A DNA stretch of 39,452 bases, from NCBI GenBank assembly GCA_034667405.1, contig JAXDJX010000011.1, positions 1-39,452 of the forward strand, read 5' to 3'. The notes beneath the pieces are model-generated. The model saw nothing but the letters and a program-made list of their open reading frames with translations, was not told the origin of the DNA and ran no database searches. This document shows positions 32,446 to 39,452 of this stretch, piece by piece (position 1 is the stretch's first letter; the number at the start of each line of letters is the position of its first letter). The stretch is from JANXVR01 sp034667405 (GTDB taxonomy: Bacteria; Actinomycetota; UBA4738; HRBIN12). Both the position numbers and the translations under genes were made by a program.

Positions 32446-33242
32446 TCCAGCGCCTCCAGCGCCTGTTCCTTCAGCGCCACGAACTTCGGACTGGTGACGA
32501 TCGCTCGCCTGGTCTCACCGGCCGTTTCCAGATTCGTTTCCAGCACCTTAACCACCCTGCCCGGGCGAGCGGACAGGACGACCACCGTCTTACTCAGCAG
32601 GAGCGCCTCCTCCACGTCATGGGTCACCAAGAGCACCGTGCGGGGCACGTCGCCCAAGGCTCCCAGCAACCATTCCTGCATCTGGGCCCGCGTGATGGAG
32701 TCCAGCGCTCCGAACGGTTCGTCCAGCAGGAGTACGTCTTTCTCGGCCATCAGCGTGCGCAGGAAGCTCACGCGCTGGCGCATCCCCCCGGAAAGCTGTG
32801 CCGGTCGAACATCCTCGAACTCGCCCAGGCCGAAATGCTCGAAGAACGGACGGGTCTTCTTCCGAGCCTCGTCGCGGGACATCCCGCGGTTCTGCATGGC
32901 GATGATGGCGTTATCCAGCGCCGTACGCCAGGGAAGCAGGAGATCGCGCTGCGGCATCATCGCGCAGCGCGCCAGACGCCCTTTCGGATCGGTGGCGCCC
33001 TCAACGTTGACGACGCCGCTGTCGGGCTCGAGCAGTCCGGCGCACAACTGCAAGAGCGTTGACTTGCCTCCGCCGCTCGGACCTACGATGCCGATACGGG
33101 AATGGCGTTCGATCTCGAAGGTGACGCCGTCGAGCGCAACGACGTCGCCGAAGGTCTTCCGGATCGAGTGGAACGAGATGCCGACCGATCCATGTGCGGG
33201 ATTCGGAGCAGCCGTCGGGTCCTGAACTACACCCTGCCCCAA
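32442..33242 (-). CDS. ThiZ-like ABC transporter ATPase
   Basis: A 266-aa ATPase of the nitrate/sulfonate/ThiZ class. Walker A is GPSGGGKST, the Q-loop is MMPQRDLLLPW, the signature LSGGMRQRVSFLRTL, Walker B VLLLDEPFGALD, and the switch His is in LLVTHDVEEAL. No ATG or GTG lies before the Walker domain, so TTG 33242 is the best start, with a G-rich ribosome site (GGGGGGCGAG). The predicted promoter at 33297-33325 lies just upstream and the candidate operator falls in its leader. It overlaps the permease by 4 nt. Confidence 0.9.
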   Translation of the reverse strand: MGQGVVQDPTAAPNPAHGSVGISFHSIRKTFGDVVALDGVTFEIERHSRIGIVGPSGGGKSTLLQLCAGLLEPDSGVVNVEGATDPKGRLARCAMMPQRDLLLPWRTALDNAIIAMQNRGMSRDEARKKTRPFFEHFGLGEFEDVRPAQLSGGMRQRVSFLRTLMAEKDVLLLDEPFGALDSITRAQMQEWLLGALGDVPRTVLLVTHDVEEALLLSKTVVVLSARPGRVVKVLETNLETAGETRRAIVTSPKFVALKEQALEALE

Positions 33243-33260
33243 GCTCGCCCCCCAGCCGGA

Positions 33261-33325
33261 TTATCTGATATTCCAGGCATCGAATCTGAAGGCGCGACTG
33301 TAACAAGGGGTCTGCGGGCGGTCAA
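33261..33325 (-). promoter_or_regulatory. Promoter of the importer operon with operator-like site
   Basis: On the minus strand TTGACC (33325-33320) and TACAGT (33302-33297) are 17 bp apart. About 30 bp downstream, TTATCTGATAT (33261-33271 on plus) is one base away from the palindrome ATATCWGATAT. Its complement shares the core ATATCAGAT with the site at 30441. Location in the transcribed leader suits repression by blocking. No TPP riboswitch fits in this short leader. Confidence 0.55.
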
Positions 33326-33357
33326 TACAGCAACCGCGGCAGGCGTTCGCGCAGCTA

Positions 33358-34053
33358 TCACTCCAGATCCGGCCATCGCTCCAACGTGTAGGCCATCTCC
33401 CAGAACCCTCGTTCCAGCCGGGAACTCATCGCGAAGATCTCGGCCAGCTCCTCGCGTCTAGCCGGCCCGATCCCTTCCTCGATGACGAGTTCATCGAAGT
33501 CCCGGCGCATCGACCCGACCATGGCCACGGTTGCCGGGAGCGAGAAGTACCCGATCCAGTCCGTGTACACGGGGTGCTCGGACGTCCCCTCGAGCACCAG
33601 ACGCTCTGCGATCTCGACGTAACTCCACGCGCAGGGCAGCAGGACCGCCATGATCTCCAGGGGGCCACCGCGCAGAGCGAGCGCCTGCATGTAACTGGTG
33701 TAGGCGAGCGCGGCGGGAGCCATCGTCCGGGACCCACCCCGATCGTCAGCCCCCATCTCGATCACGCGAGCCAACAGATCGCGATTGGTCGGAAGCTCTG
33801 CATCCAACACCTGATTGAGATCGACCGTGAAATAGCGGAGTTCGGTTTCGTTCCTGGACTTCGCTGCGCCCAGCGCCAGACAGCGGGCGTATTCAAGGAG
33901 ATAGAAGTTGTCCTGCTCCAGGAAGAAGCGGAACTTCTCGAGCGGCAGCGTGCCGGAAGAGAGTTCGCGAAGGAATGGATGCGCGTGCAGGCCGTCCCAG
34001 ATGTCGTCGCATCGTGCCCGCATCTCGTCGCAGATCGATGCCGCGATACTCAT
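33358..34053 (-). CDS. tenA: TenA-family hydrolase (thiaminase II), canonical active site
   Basis: A 231-aa TenA that should hydrolyse aminomethyl-pyrimidine to HMP. It retains the pyrimidine-contacting Asp48 (FLEQDNFYLLEY), Tyr51, the tyrosines in ALAYTSYMQ and VYTDWIGYF, the nucleophile Cys141 (LLPCAWSYVEI) and Glu214 (SRLERGFWEMAY). In the last motif the usual Tyr before Glu is Leu. The ATG at 34053 gives the standard length; longer frames are Arg/Ser-rich. It lies 28 bp after the HAD gene and 115 bp before the importer. It differs from the second TenA of the cluster at the Asp position. Confidence 0.9.
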   Translation of the reverse strand: MSIAASICDEMRARCDDIWDGLHAHPFLRELSSGTLPLEKFRFFLEQDNFYLLEYARCLALGAAKSRNETELRYFTVDLNQVLDAELPTNRDLLARVIEMGADDRGGSRTMAPAALAYTSYMQALALRGGPLEIMAVLLPCAWSYVEIAERLVLEGTSEHPVYTDWIGYFSLPATVAMVGSMRRDFDELVIEEGIGPARREELAEIFAMSSRLERGFWEMAYTLERWPDLE

Positions 34054-34081
34054 GGCCCGTCCCCCGTCATGATGGCGAAGC

Positions 34082-34735
34082 TTACGGCGCGCTCGCGGTG
34101 AGGGCGAGGAGGAGCTCCTCCGGGATCTGAGCGACGATGTCGGCATCGCGATCGGCGGAGAATTGGTGACCCCATGCGGCGGCTACGGCCAGCGCTCCGC
34201 ACGCCCGCGCAACCACGCTATCCGAGGGGCCGTCCCCGACGTAGGCCGCCGCCGTCGGCAGGACGCCCAGTCCACGGCATGCCATGAGCAGCCCGTCGGG
34301 CGCAGGCTTGCTCCGGGCGGGGAGATCGGCGCCGATGACCACGTCGAAGAACCGACGGATGCCTGCCGATGTCAGCAGGATCTCGGCGGCGTTGGTGTCC
34401 GCGGCGGTGAACACCCCGAGTCGGAAGCGGGTGGCGAGTTCGTTCAGCGCTGCTTCGACCCCTGGATAGGGCCGAACCTGGTCCGCGCGCTCACGCAGCT
34501 GAGCTTCGTATCGGGTAACGGGTTGTACTCCCACGCGGTGCCCGATCAACGTCTCGAGCATGATCGCCGCGGTGCCGATCTTGAACGAATCGAGGATCTC
34601 GTCGTGTGAGTAGTCCCGCCCGCCGCATCCGACGATCGCGAGCCGGTAGCTCTCGAGTTGGACGGCGAGCGAATCCAGCAACGTGCCGTCCATATCGAAG
34701 ATGATCGCCGAGAGCTGCCGGGACGCTGCCGTCAC
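34082..34735 (-). CDS. HAD-superfamily phosphatase (phosphoglycolate phosphatase-like)
   Basis: A 217-aa HAD hydrolase. The nucleophile and acid are Asp14/Asp16 in IIFDMDGTLLDS. A helical cap follows (residues 20-85), then motif II within LGVFTAADTNAAEI, motif III Lys in ARSKPAPDGLL, and the acidic motif IV YVGDGPSDSVVARACG. Such enzymes remove phosphate from small molecules. In front of TenA and a thi-type importer, dephosphorylation of HMP-phosphate or a thiamin phosphate is plausible but not shown. Start GTG 34735 overlaps a tiny upstream frame by 4 nt. Confidence 0.87.
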   Translation of the reverse strand: MTAASRQLSAIIFDMDGTLLDSLAVQLESYRLAIVGCGGRDYSHDEILDSFKIGTAAIMLETLIGHRVGVQPVTRYEAQLRERADQVRPYPGVEAALNELATRFRLGVFTAADTNAAEILLTSAGIRRFFDVVIGADLPARSKPAPDGLLMACRGLGVLPTAAAYVGDGPSDSVVARACGALAVAAAWGHQFSADRDADIVAQIPEELLLALTASAP

Positions 34736-34866
34736 CGGCGGAGTGTACGGGGGACGGGGCTCGTTTTAGGTCGGTGGGCGTAGGCTGGGGTCGGAGCCGC
34801 CATCAGGGCGACGGCGGGAGATAGGACGAGGACGCTGATCGTGGCGATGACCCAAAGGGGCCGCAC
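34732..34866 (-). CDS. Possible 44-aa secreted peptide
   Basis: A GTG-started frame at 34866 encodes a signal-like sequence (RPLWVIATISVLVLSPAVAL) ending AYA, followed by 18 basic residues. A strong GGAGGTGA ribosome site lies upstream, although it could instead serve an ATG at 34874 in another frame that encodes only about 20 residues. The frame overlaps the HAD start by 4 nt (GTGA) and is antisense to the start of the GH26-like gene. Coding is uncertain. Confidence 0.3.
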   Translation of the reverse strand: MRPLWVIATISVLVLSPAVALMAAPTPAYAHRPKTSPVPRTLRR

Positions 34867-36649
34867 GGGGCCATTGTCACCTCCGGCTTCACATCCCGTG
34901 CTCCGACCATCGGGCCTCACCGTTTGTGTTCGCCGGACGGCGGTGATCGCGGCGACGGTGCTCCTCCTGTCGGGCCTCACCGCGGACTCGAGCTCAGCGT
35001 CCACGGGTCCGCCGGTCCTGCCCGACTCCGGCGCCCTCTTCGGGGCCTACGTGAAGGCCGATGCAACGATGACCGGTCCCACGCGGGCGACCGCGATGGC
35101 CAACGTCGAGTCGGCGGCCGGCCGTGGGATGGCCCTCGATCGGCAGTACTACCTGTGGGACCAGTCCTGGCCCACCGCCGACGACGCTGCGAGCGCGTCG
35201 CAGGGCCGTACCTTATTCCTCAGCTGGTCGGCCAAGCGGCTTGATGGAACGTTCGTCTCGTGGTCGGGGATCGCGAACGGCTTCTACGACAGCGTGATCG
35301 ATCAACAGGCGGCGGCCCTGATGTCGTTCGGCCAGCCGGTGTTCTTCAGCTTCAACCATGAGCCGGAGAACGACGACCCTGCGGGGACCCCGGGGGACTT
35401 CATCGCCGCCTTCCAGCACGTCCGTGATCGGTTCACGACCGACGGCGTCACGAACGTCAGCTACGCGTGGACGATGATGGCGTGGAGCTTCCGGATGGGG
35501 AGCGCCGGCGTCTATTACCCGGGGGACGCCTACGTCGACGTCATCGCGGCGGACGGCTATACGTGGTACGGCTGCCACAACCCGTCTGGTCCGTGGCGTT
35601 CGTTCTCGGAGGTGTTCCAGCCGTTCTATTCGTTCGGCAAGGATCGAGGCAAGCCGATGATCATCGCCGAGTGGGGGGCCACCGAAGATCCCGCGATCCC
35701 CGGTCGGAAGGCCACGTGGATCAACGAAGCCGGCACGCAGTTGAAGCTATGGCCCGAGATCAAGGGCGTGATGTACTTCGACACCAACGCCGGCTGCGCG
35801 CGATGGATCAATAGCTCGCAGCGGTCACAGGCGGCGTTCACCACGATGGGTGCCGACCCCTACTTCAACCCGGCCCCCTCGCTGATGATCTCCTCGGGCC
35901 CGGCCATCTGGAGCATGAAACCGACGGCCGATCTCACCTTCACGGGGAGCGCGCTGGGCGGCGTCGGCTTCGGGTGTTCCCTGGACGGGGAGCCGTCGCC
36001 GGATTGCGACGCGGGTGCGTCCTACAACGCGTTGGCGGTTGGCGATCACGACTTCTCGGTGTGGCAGGTCGACGTTGATGGCACCCAAGTGGGCGGGATC
36101 GCGCATTGGTTCTGGACCGTCATCCCGGGATCCAAGATCACGGTGAGCGATTCGGGGTTCTCCCCGTTCGCCCATTTCGCCCCTCAAGGGGCGACGGTCC
36201 TCTGGTCGGCCATCGGACCGAACGACCACACCGTCACCGACGCGACGGGCATGGGCTTGTTCGATTCCGGCCCGTTGAGCGCAGGCTCGACCGTTACTGT
36301 GATGTTCGGCGGCGCGGGGATCTACCCGTACGGGTCGACCTTGGATCCGTCCATGACGGGCGTCGTCAAGGTTCCGATCGTGGTCACCCCAGCCACCGGC
36401 AACGAGGCCTCCTCGTTCGCGGTTCGCTGGGCCTCGGCGACTCCGCCGGCCGACTTCGTTTACGACGTGCAGATCAAACGTCCTGGGCACGCCTGGAGTC
36501 GATGGACGGCCTGGGGAACGACGGCGACATCATCGAACTTCGTACCCGATCTCGGCCCCGGCACCTATTCGTTCCGCGCGCGGCTCCGCCGTCAGTCGTC
36601 CGGGCTCCACTGCCGCTGGTCCGTGGGGAAGAAGATCACCGTTTCGTGA
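34841..36649 (+). CDS. Secreted GH26-like glycoside hydrolase with Ig-like and degenerate cupredoxin modules
   Basis: A 602-aa exported protein; GTG 34898 is an alternative start that also leaves the hydrophobic signal (residues 34-46). Residues 63-340 form a GH26-like barrel: the likely acid/base is Glu174 in SFNHEPEND and the nucleophile Glu277 in MIIAEWGATED, as in beta-mannanase-type enzymes. Residues 355-428 resemble the Cys-containing Ig-like repeat with CSLDG. Residues 430-512 match plastocyanin-like domains (NDHTVTD, GLFDSGPLSAG, MTGVV), but the copper Cys and second His are Ser499 and Asp502. A final fibronectin-like module follows. It probably acts on polysaccharide outside the cell. 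Confidence 0.8.
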   Translation: MAMTQRGRTGPLSPPASHPVLRPSGLTVCVRRTAVIAATVLLLSGLTADSSSASTGPPVLPDSGALFGAYVKADATMTGPTRATAMANVESAAGRGMALDRQYYLWDQSWPTADDAASASQGRTLFLSWSAKRLDGTFVSWSGIANGFYDSVIDQQAAALMSFGQPVFFSFNHEPENDDPAGTPGDFIAAFQHVRDRFTTDGVTNVSYAWTMMAWSFRMGSAGVYYPGDAYVDVIAADGYTWYGCHNPSGPWRSFSEVFQPFYSFGKDRGKPMIIAEWGATEDPAIPGRKATWINEAGTQLKLWPEIKGVMYFDTNAGCARWINSSQRSQAAFTTMGADPYFNPAPSLMISSGPAIWSMKPTADLTFTGSALGGVGFGCSLDGEPSPDCDAGASYNALAVGDHDFSVWQVDVDGTQVGGIAHWFWTVIPGSKITVSDSGFSPFAHFAPQGATVLWSAIGPNDHTVTDATGMGLFDSGPLSAGSTVTVMFGGAGIYPYGSTLDPSMTGVVKVPIVVTPATGNEASSFAVRWASATPPADFVYDVQIKRPGHAWSRWTAWGTTATSSNFVPDLGPGTYSFRARLRRQSSGLHCRWSVGKKITVS

Positions 36650-36682
36650 GGTACCGGTAACCGCGATCGAAGGGAAAAGGCC

Positions 36683-37161
36683 ATGCCGAAGAGAAGGTGG
36701 ATCTGCTGGGTCGCAGCGTGCGTCGTGCTGTTGGCCGCTTGTAGCAGCGGTAGTAGTAGCAGCACCGGCGGTGCCGGGCCTCAGCTCTCCGCCACGGGGG
36801 GCGCATCGGTCGGGCCTCCGGCGCAGGGAGGCGGCGATGGCTCTACTGCGAGCGCCCTGGCCGGAAGATGGAATGGAACATGGACGAACACCTCGGGGGA
36901 TGCCGCGTCCGGAAGCTTCCAGATCGACTGGACCCAACAGGGGTCGAAGCTCGCCGGTACCATCGCGATCACCGGCACGCCGTGTCTAACCGGTGGCCAC
37001 ATCACGGGCACTGTCAAGGGAACCGCCATCGATTTCGGAGTCGTCTCGGGTACGTATCAGGTCGACTACAAGGGATCCCTGTCGGGAGCAACATGTCTGG
37101 CTCGTACTCAACCGACTGTGGGAACGGTAAGGGAACGTGGGAGGCGACGAAGTCCTCTTAG
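36683..37161 (+). pseudogene. Frameshifted lipoprotein of unknown function
   Basis: ATG 36683 opens a lipoprotein (lipobox LLAAC, Cys20) with a Ser/Gly linker and a beta-rich domain (AGRWNGTWTNTSGDAASGSF, then GSKLAGTIAITGTPCLTGG and IDFGVVSG). At about 37084-37087 the natural ending MSGSYSTDCGNGKGTWEATK switches to the -1 frame and stops at 37161. The original frame runs on as Arg-rich noise to 37177. One base seems lost from a G run. This is either a recent pseudogene, a sequencing error or a programmed slip; the first two are likelier. The gene follows the GH26-like gene by 33 bp. Confidence 0.7.
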
Positions 37162-37182
37162 TTGCCTGTGCCTTTGAGAGAG

Positions 37183-37767
37183 CTACCCTTTGCCCCGCCG
37201 GAGCGCGCGGTCGCCGCGGTTCACGTCGGTGAGGAACTCGTCCACGCCCTCCAAGCGTTGCATGAGGCGGGCGAAGCGACCCTCTGCGGGAGGCTCGTGA
37301 TCCTCCGGTAGATCGAGCTCGCGGCGTGGGATGTCCTTGGCCGCGGCGAGCGCGGTCATCCGAACGGCGCCCGGCAGGTCGGCCGATCCCTCCTTCAACC
37401 TGGCCAGGTCTTGGAGCGACGCCACGCGTGCCACGATGTCATCCCCGAGGTCCACGTCGGAGGCGTTCGTCTCCAGGGCCGCGAAACCCGGGGCGTCCTC
37501 AAGGCAATCCAAACGGCCGAACCGAGTGTTGAAGGACGCCCGGTGTGCTTCCACGGAGGCCGAGGGCATCACCTTGGCCATCACGTGTTGGAGCACGAAC
37601 GCGATGCGGGCAAGGTTCCGTTGATCGTCGGGAACGCAGATCTCGACGACGTCAGTGCTGGGTGGCCCTCCGTGGATCGCCGCAGCGAGTTCCCCGACCA
37701 ACACGTACTCGACACCATGTGAGCGCAGGCTCGCCAGGATCCGCAGTGGATCTGCCGGCTGTGTCAT
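37183..37767 (-). CDS. Nucleotidyltransferase-fold protein (DUF6036/AbiEii-like)
   Basis: A 194-aa cytoplasmic protein. LRSHGVEYVLVGELAAAIHG followed by STDVVEICVP is the nucleotidyltransferase-like helix-strand start of the DUF6036/AbiEii group. The expected acidic pair reads Asp-x-x-Glu rather than the usual Asp-x-Asp, so activity is uncertain. Later PDDQRNLARIAFVLQ and LEDAPGFAAL fit the fold. Relatives include toxin halves of toxin-antitoxin systems, but no antitoxin-like partner is adjacent. ATG 37767 is preferred; upstream in-frame sequence is low quality. Confidence 0.68.
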   Translation of the reverse strand: MTQPADPLRILASLRSHGVEYVLVGELAAAIHGGPPSTDVVEICVPDDQRNLARIAFVLQHVMAKVMPSASVEAHRASFNTRFGRLDCLEDAPGFAALETNASDVDLGDDIVARVASLQDLARLKEGSADLPGAVRMTALAAAKDIPRRELDLPEDHEPPAEGRFARLMQRLEGVDEFLTDVNRGDRALRRGKG

Positions 37768-37825
37768 GACCACCACCCCCGCCCTGTTATCGGCACGGAG
37801 GGTCGGATCTCTGAAGGGGCCGTGG

Positions 37826-38260
37826 TCAGGTGACGCAGAACTCGTTGCCTTCGGGGTCCTGAAGCACGACCCAGTACTCCCCCATCTCCTCCACCTCACG
37901 GAACAGGGTCGCGCCGAGCGCGAGGAGTTCCTGCACTTTGGCATCGATCCGGGTTCGGCGGAGCCCCGCCTCGGCATCGGGCCCTGCGCCGGAACGGATG
38001 TCCAAGTGAACGCGATTCTTCACCGTCTTCGGTTCGGGGACCATCTGGAAGAAGAGGCGCGGGCCGACGCCATCCGGATCCACCACCGCGCCGCGGCTGT
38101 TCCAGTCTGCCTCTGGAACACCCATCTTCCGGAGGAAGTCCTCCCAGCTGCCGAAGCCATCGGGCGGTGACTCTTTGACATAACCGAGCGCGGCCGCCCA
38201 GAATCCGCTGAGTTCGTCGGGGTCGTGCGCGTCGATAACGACTTGAACACTGTGAGCCAT
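37826..38260 (-). CDS. VOC-family glyoxalase-like protein
   Basis: A 144-aa VOC-fold protein (glyoxalase-like subfamily common in actinobacteria). It begins HSVQVVIDAHDPDELSGFWA, has PRLFFQMVPEPKTVKNRVHL and DIRSG in the middle, and ends EMGEYWVVLQDPEGNEFCVT (segments quoted in part). GGAGGT lies 6 nt before ATG 38260. The family binds metal and small ligands; members act in antibiotic binding, isomerisation or dioxygenation, and none can be chosen here. It lies 58 bp upstream of the nucleotidyltransferase-like gene and may share its transcript. Confidence 0.82.
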   Translation of the reverse strand: MAHSVQVVIDAHDPDELSGFWAAALGYVKESPPDGFGSWEDFLRKMGVPEADWNSRGAVVDPDGVGPRLFFQMVPEPKTVKNRVHLDIRSGAGPDAEAGLRRTRIDAKVQELLALGATLFREVEEMGEYWVVLQDPEGNEFCVT

Positions 38261-38471
38261 GTTCGGACCTCCAGTCCAACGATCGGGGAGCCTACGCCTG
38301 CAACGGCGTCGGCCCAAGGCCCGTGCCTGTTGCTTGGATGCGCCATGAGATCTGCGTAGGACAGCTACGGCGCGTGAACGGTCCCCCAGGGCCACCGGAT
38401 ACTTATGATTCCTGGCAGCATCGTAGTGCTATGTGCCCGCTCGTCTAATTGCCTTTCCCCCGGGAGGCTGA

Positions 38472-39452
38472 ATGAAGATCACTGTTCGGTGGGGATCAGT
38501 GAGCCGCCTTTGTGCCTGTCTGGTGTTCGTCGGTCTGTTCCTTCCGACACCTGCACAAGCGGCCAGCCCCGTCATATACGTCGATAAGAACAACTCCAGC
38601 TGTGCCAACTCGGGGACGGGCGTCGGAACCCAGACGAAGCCCTACTGCTCGATCAACTCAGCAGCCCAGGTTGCAACAGCCGGACAGACGGTTCAGGTGG
38701 CGGCGGGTACCTACACCGAGACCGTCACGCCGAAGAACTCGGGAGCGTCCGGCTCGCCGATCGTCTATCAATCGGCGCCGGGTGCGCTGGTGACGATCGA
38801 CGGAAGCGCCAACGGGTTCAAGATCGACACGAGGAGTTACATCTCCGTCATCGGTTTCACCGTCACGAACATGTCCAGCAACGGCATCTCGGTGAAGAAC
38901 TCCAACCACATCACCGTGTCGAATAACCATGTCTCGCTCAGCGGGCAGCCGGTGAGCGGCTCGGTACAGGCCGGCATCCTCATCCGGGCCACGAATGATT
39001 CCCTGGTCTCGGGCAACACCTCCGATCACAACACCGACGGTGGCATCTACCTGAACACCGGTTCGACGAGGAACCTGATCAAGGGGAACATCCTGTTCTC
39101 CAACGCCCGCCAGTACACCCGGGCGGCGCCGGGGATCGATGTCCGCAGCCCCGGCAACACCATCGTGGGCAACATCTCCCACGACAACGAGGACTCCGGG
39201 ATCCAGCTCTACAACGGTGCCAACGACTCCATCGTCTATGACAACCTGACCTACAACAACGGTGACCACGGGATCGACTGCCTGAACTCCACCGGGGCCG
39301 TCATCGTGGGGAACTCGGTCTATAGGAGCACGACCGCCGGGATCAACCTGGAAGGGGCCTCGGGGACCTCTGCCTCCACCGGAGGGACGGTCGAGAACAA
39401 CATCAGCGTGGACAACGGGCTCACGAACACCTCCGGGACCCACGGGAACATC
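38472..39452 (+). CDS. Secreted right-handed parallel beta-helix protein (3' end outside window)
   Basis: At least 327 residues. ATG 38472 follows GGGAGG by 4 nt and starts a signal peptide (WGSVSRLCACLVFVGLFLP, cleaved near AQA-A). The mature start VIYVDKNNSSCANSGTG with KPYCSINSAAQVATAGQTVQ is typical of NosD/DUF1565-like polysaccharide-lyase folds. Helix turns with NGISVKNS, GNTSDHNTDGGIYL, GNISHDNEDSGIQLY and GNSVYRSTTAGINLE recur about every 22-24 residues. It probably binds or cleaves acidic polysaccharide outside the cell. A TATGAT box at 38404-38409 is a possible -10. No stop is reached in the window. Confidence 0.88.
   Translation, partial: MKITVRWGSVSRLCACLVFVGLFLPTPAQAASPVIYVDKNNSSCANSGTGVGTQTKPYCSINSAAQVATAGQTVQVAAGTYTETVTPKNSGASGSPIVYQSAPGALVTIDGSANGFKIDTRSYISVIGFTVTNMSSNGISVKNSNHITVSNNHVSLSGQPVSGSVQAGILIRATNDSLVSGNTSDHNTDGGIYLNTGSTRNLIKGNILFSNARQYTRAAPGIDVRSPGNTIVGNISHDNEDSGIQLYNGANDSIVYDNLTYNNGDHGIDCLNSTGAVIVGNSVYRSTTAGINLEGASGTSASTGGTVENNISVDNGLTNTSGTHGNI

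Noticed and set aside
33243..33300. Segment resembling the 3' half of a TPP riboswitch (ATCAGATAATCC then GGC)
   Set aside because: The CUGAGA half and the P2-P3 arm are absent and the leader is too short for the fold; treated instead as an operator-like site. Lack of a THI-box is used as mild evidence against a biosynthetic role.

Overview
The window is GC-rich (about two thirds G+C by eye), uses GTG and TTG starts freely, packs genes with 4-nt stop/start overlaps, has tRNA genes without an encoded CCA, and carries an F420-type luciferase-like oxidoreductase, FCD-type GntR and actinobacterial-style Erm. This suggests a chromosome segment of a member of the Actinomycetota, possibly an uncultivated lineage. 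The phylum call is inference from protein style, not from a tree.

Layout. 1-1214 (minus): 5' part of tuf, preceded by tRNA-Met and tRNA-Thr. 1300-2062: a DUF192 lipoprotein and a small Cys/His protein. 2106-6439: a sulfate uptake operon (sbp-cysT-cysW-cysA plus a DUF2292/YezD-like gene) behind a leader with two identical 18-bp repeats flanking a hairpin. 6476-10963: single genes, including an Erm-type 23S rRNA methyltransferase overlapped by a short leader-like ORF, and an exported endonuclease/exonuclease/phosphatase. 11011-13544 (minus): C45 acyltransferase, polysaccharide deacetylase and VOC genes, ending upstream in a beheaded SDR gene that directly abuts a beheaded PotC-type permease gene. 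This looks like a deletion or rearrangement scar. 13789-15457: a Cys-rich protein, a 63-aa protein and an amidohydrolase that seems to start at CTG.

The centrepiece is 15454-34735, all on the minus strand. Upstream lie a HAD phosphatase, a TenA, and a ThiZ/ThiX/ThiY-like ABC importer (ATPase, permease, binding protein). Downstream of a near-consensus promoter with a palindrome in its spacer come an M20 hydrolase, an M29/NicX-like hydrolase, a split B12-dependent acyl-CoA mutase, a family III CoA-transferase, a second M20 hydrolase, an LLM oxidoreductase, a methylmalonyl-CoA epimerase, a GntR regulator, a second TenA, a zinc alcohol dehydrogenase, an aldehyde dehydrogenase and two ATZ/TRZ-type amidohydrolases. 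I propose that this is a catabolic (not salvage) system for the thiamin pyrimidine (HMP) or a close relative. Import, liberation, oxidation, deamination, ring reduction and hydrolysis would leave a branched C4 skeleton that fits methylmalonyl-CoA, which the mutase and epimerase would pass to succinyl-CoA. The families and gene order are visible; the pathway is inference.

34841-39452: a secreted GH26-like protein with a degenerate cupredoxin domain, a frameshifted lipoprotein, a nucleotidyltransferase-fold protein, a VOC protein, and the start of a secreted parallel beta-helix protein. No CRISPR array, insertion sequence, rRNA or prophage was seen. No gene-free stretch exceeds 300 bases.
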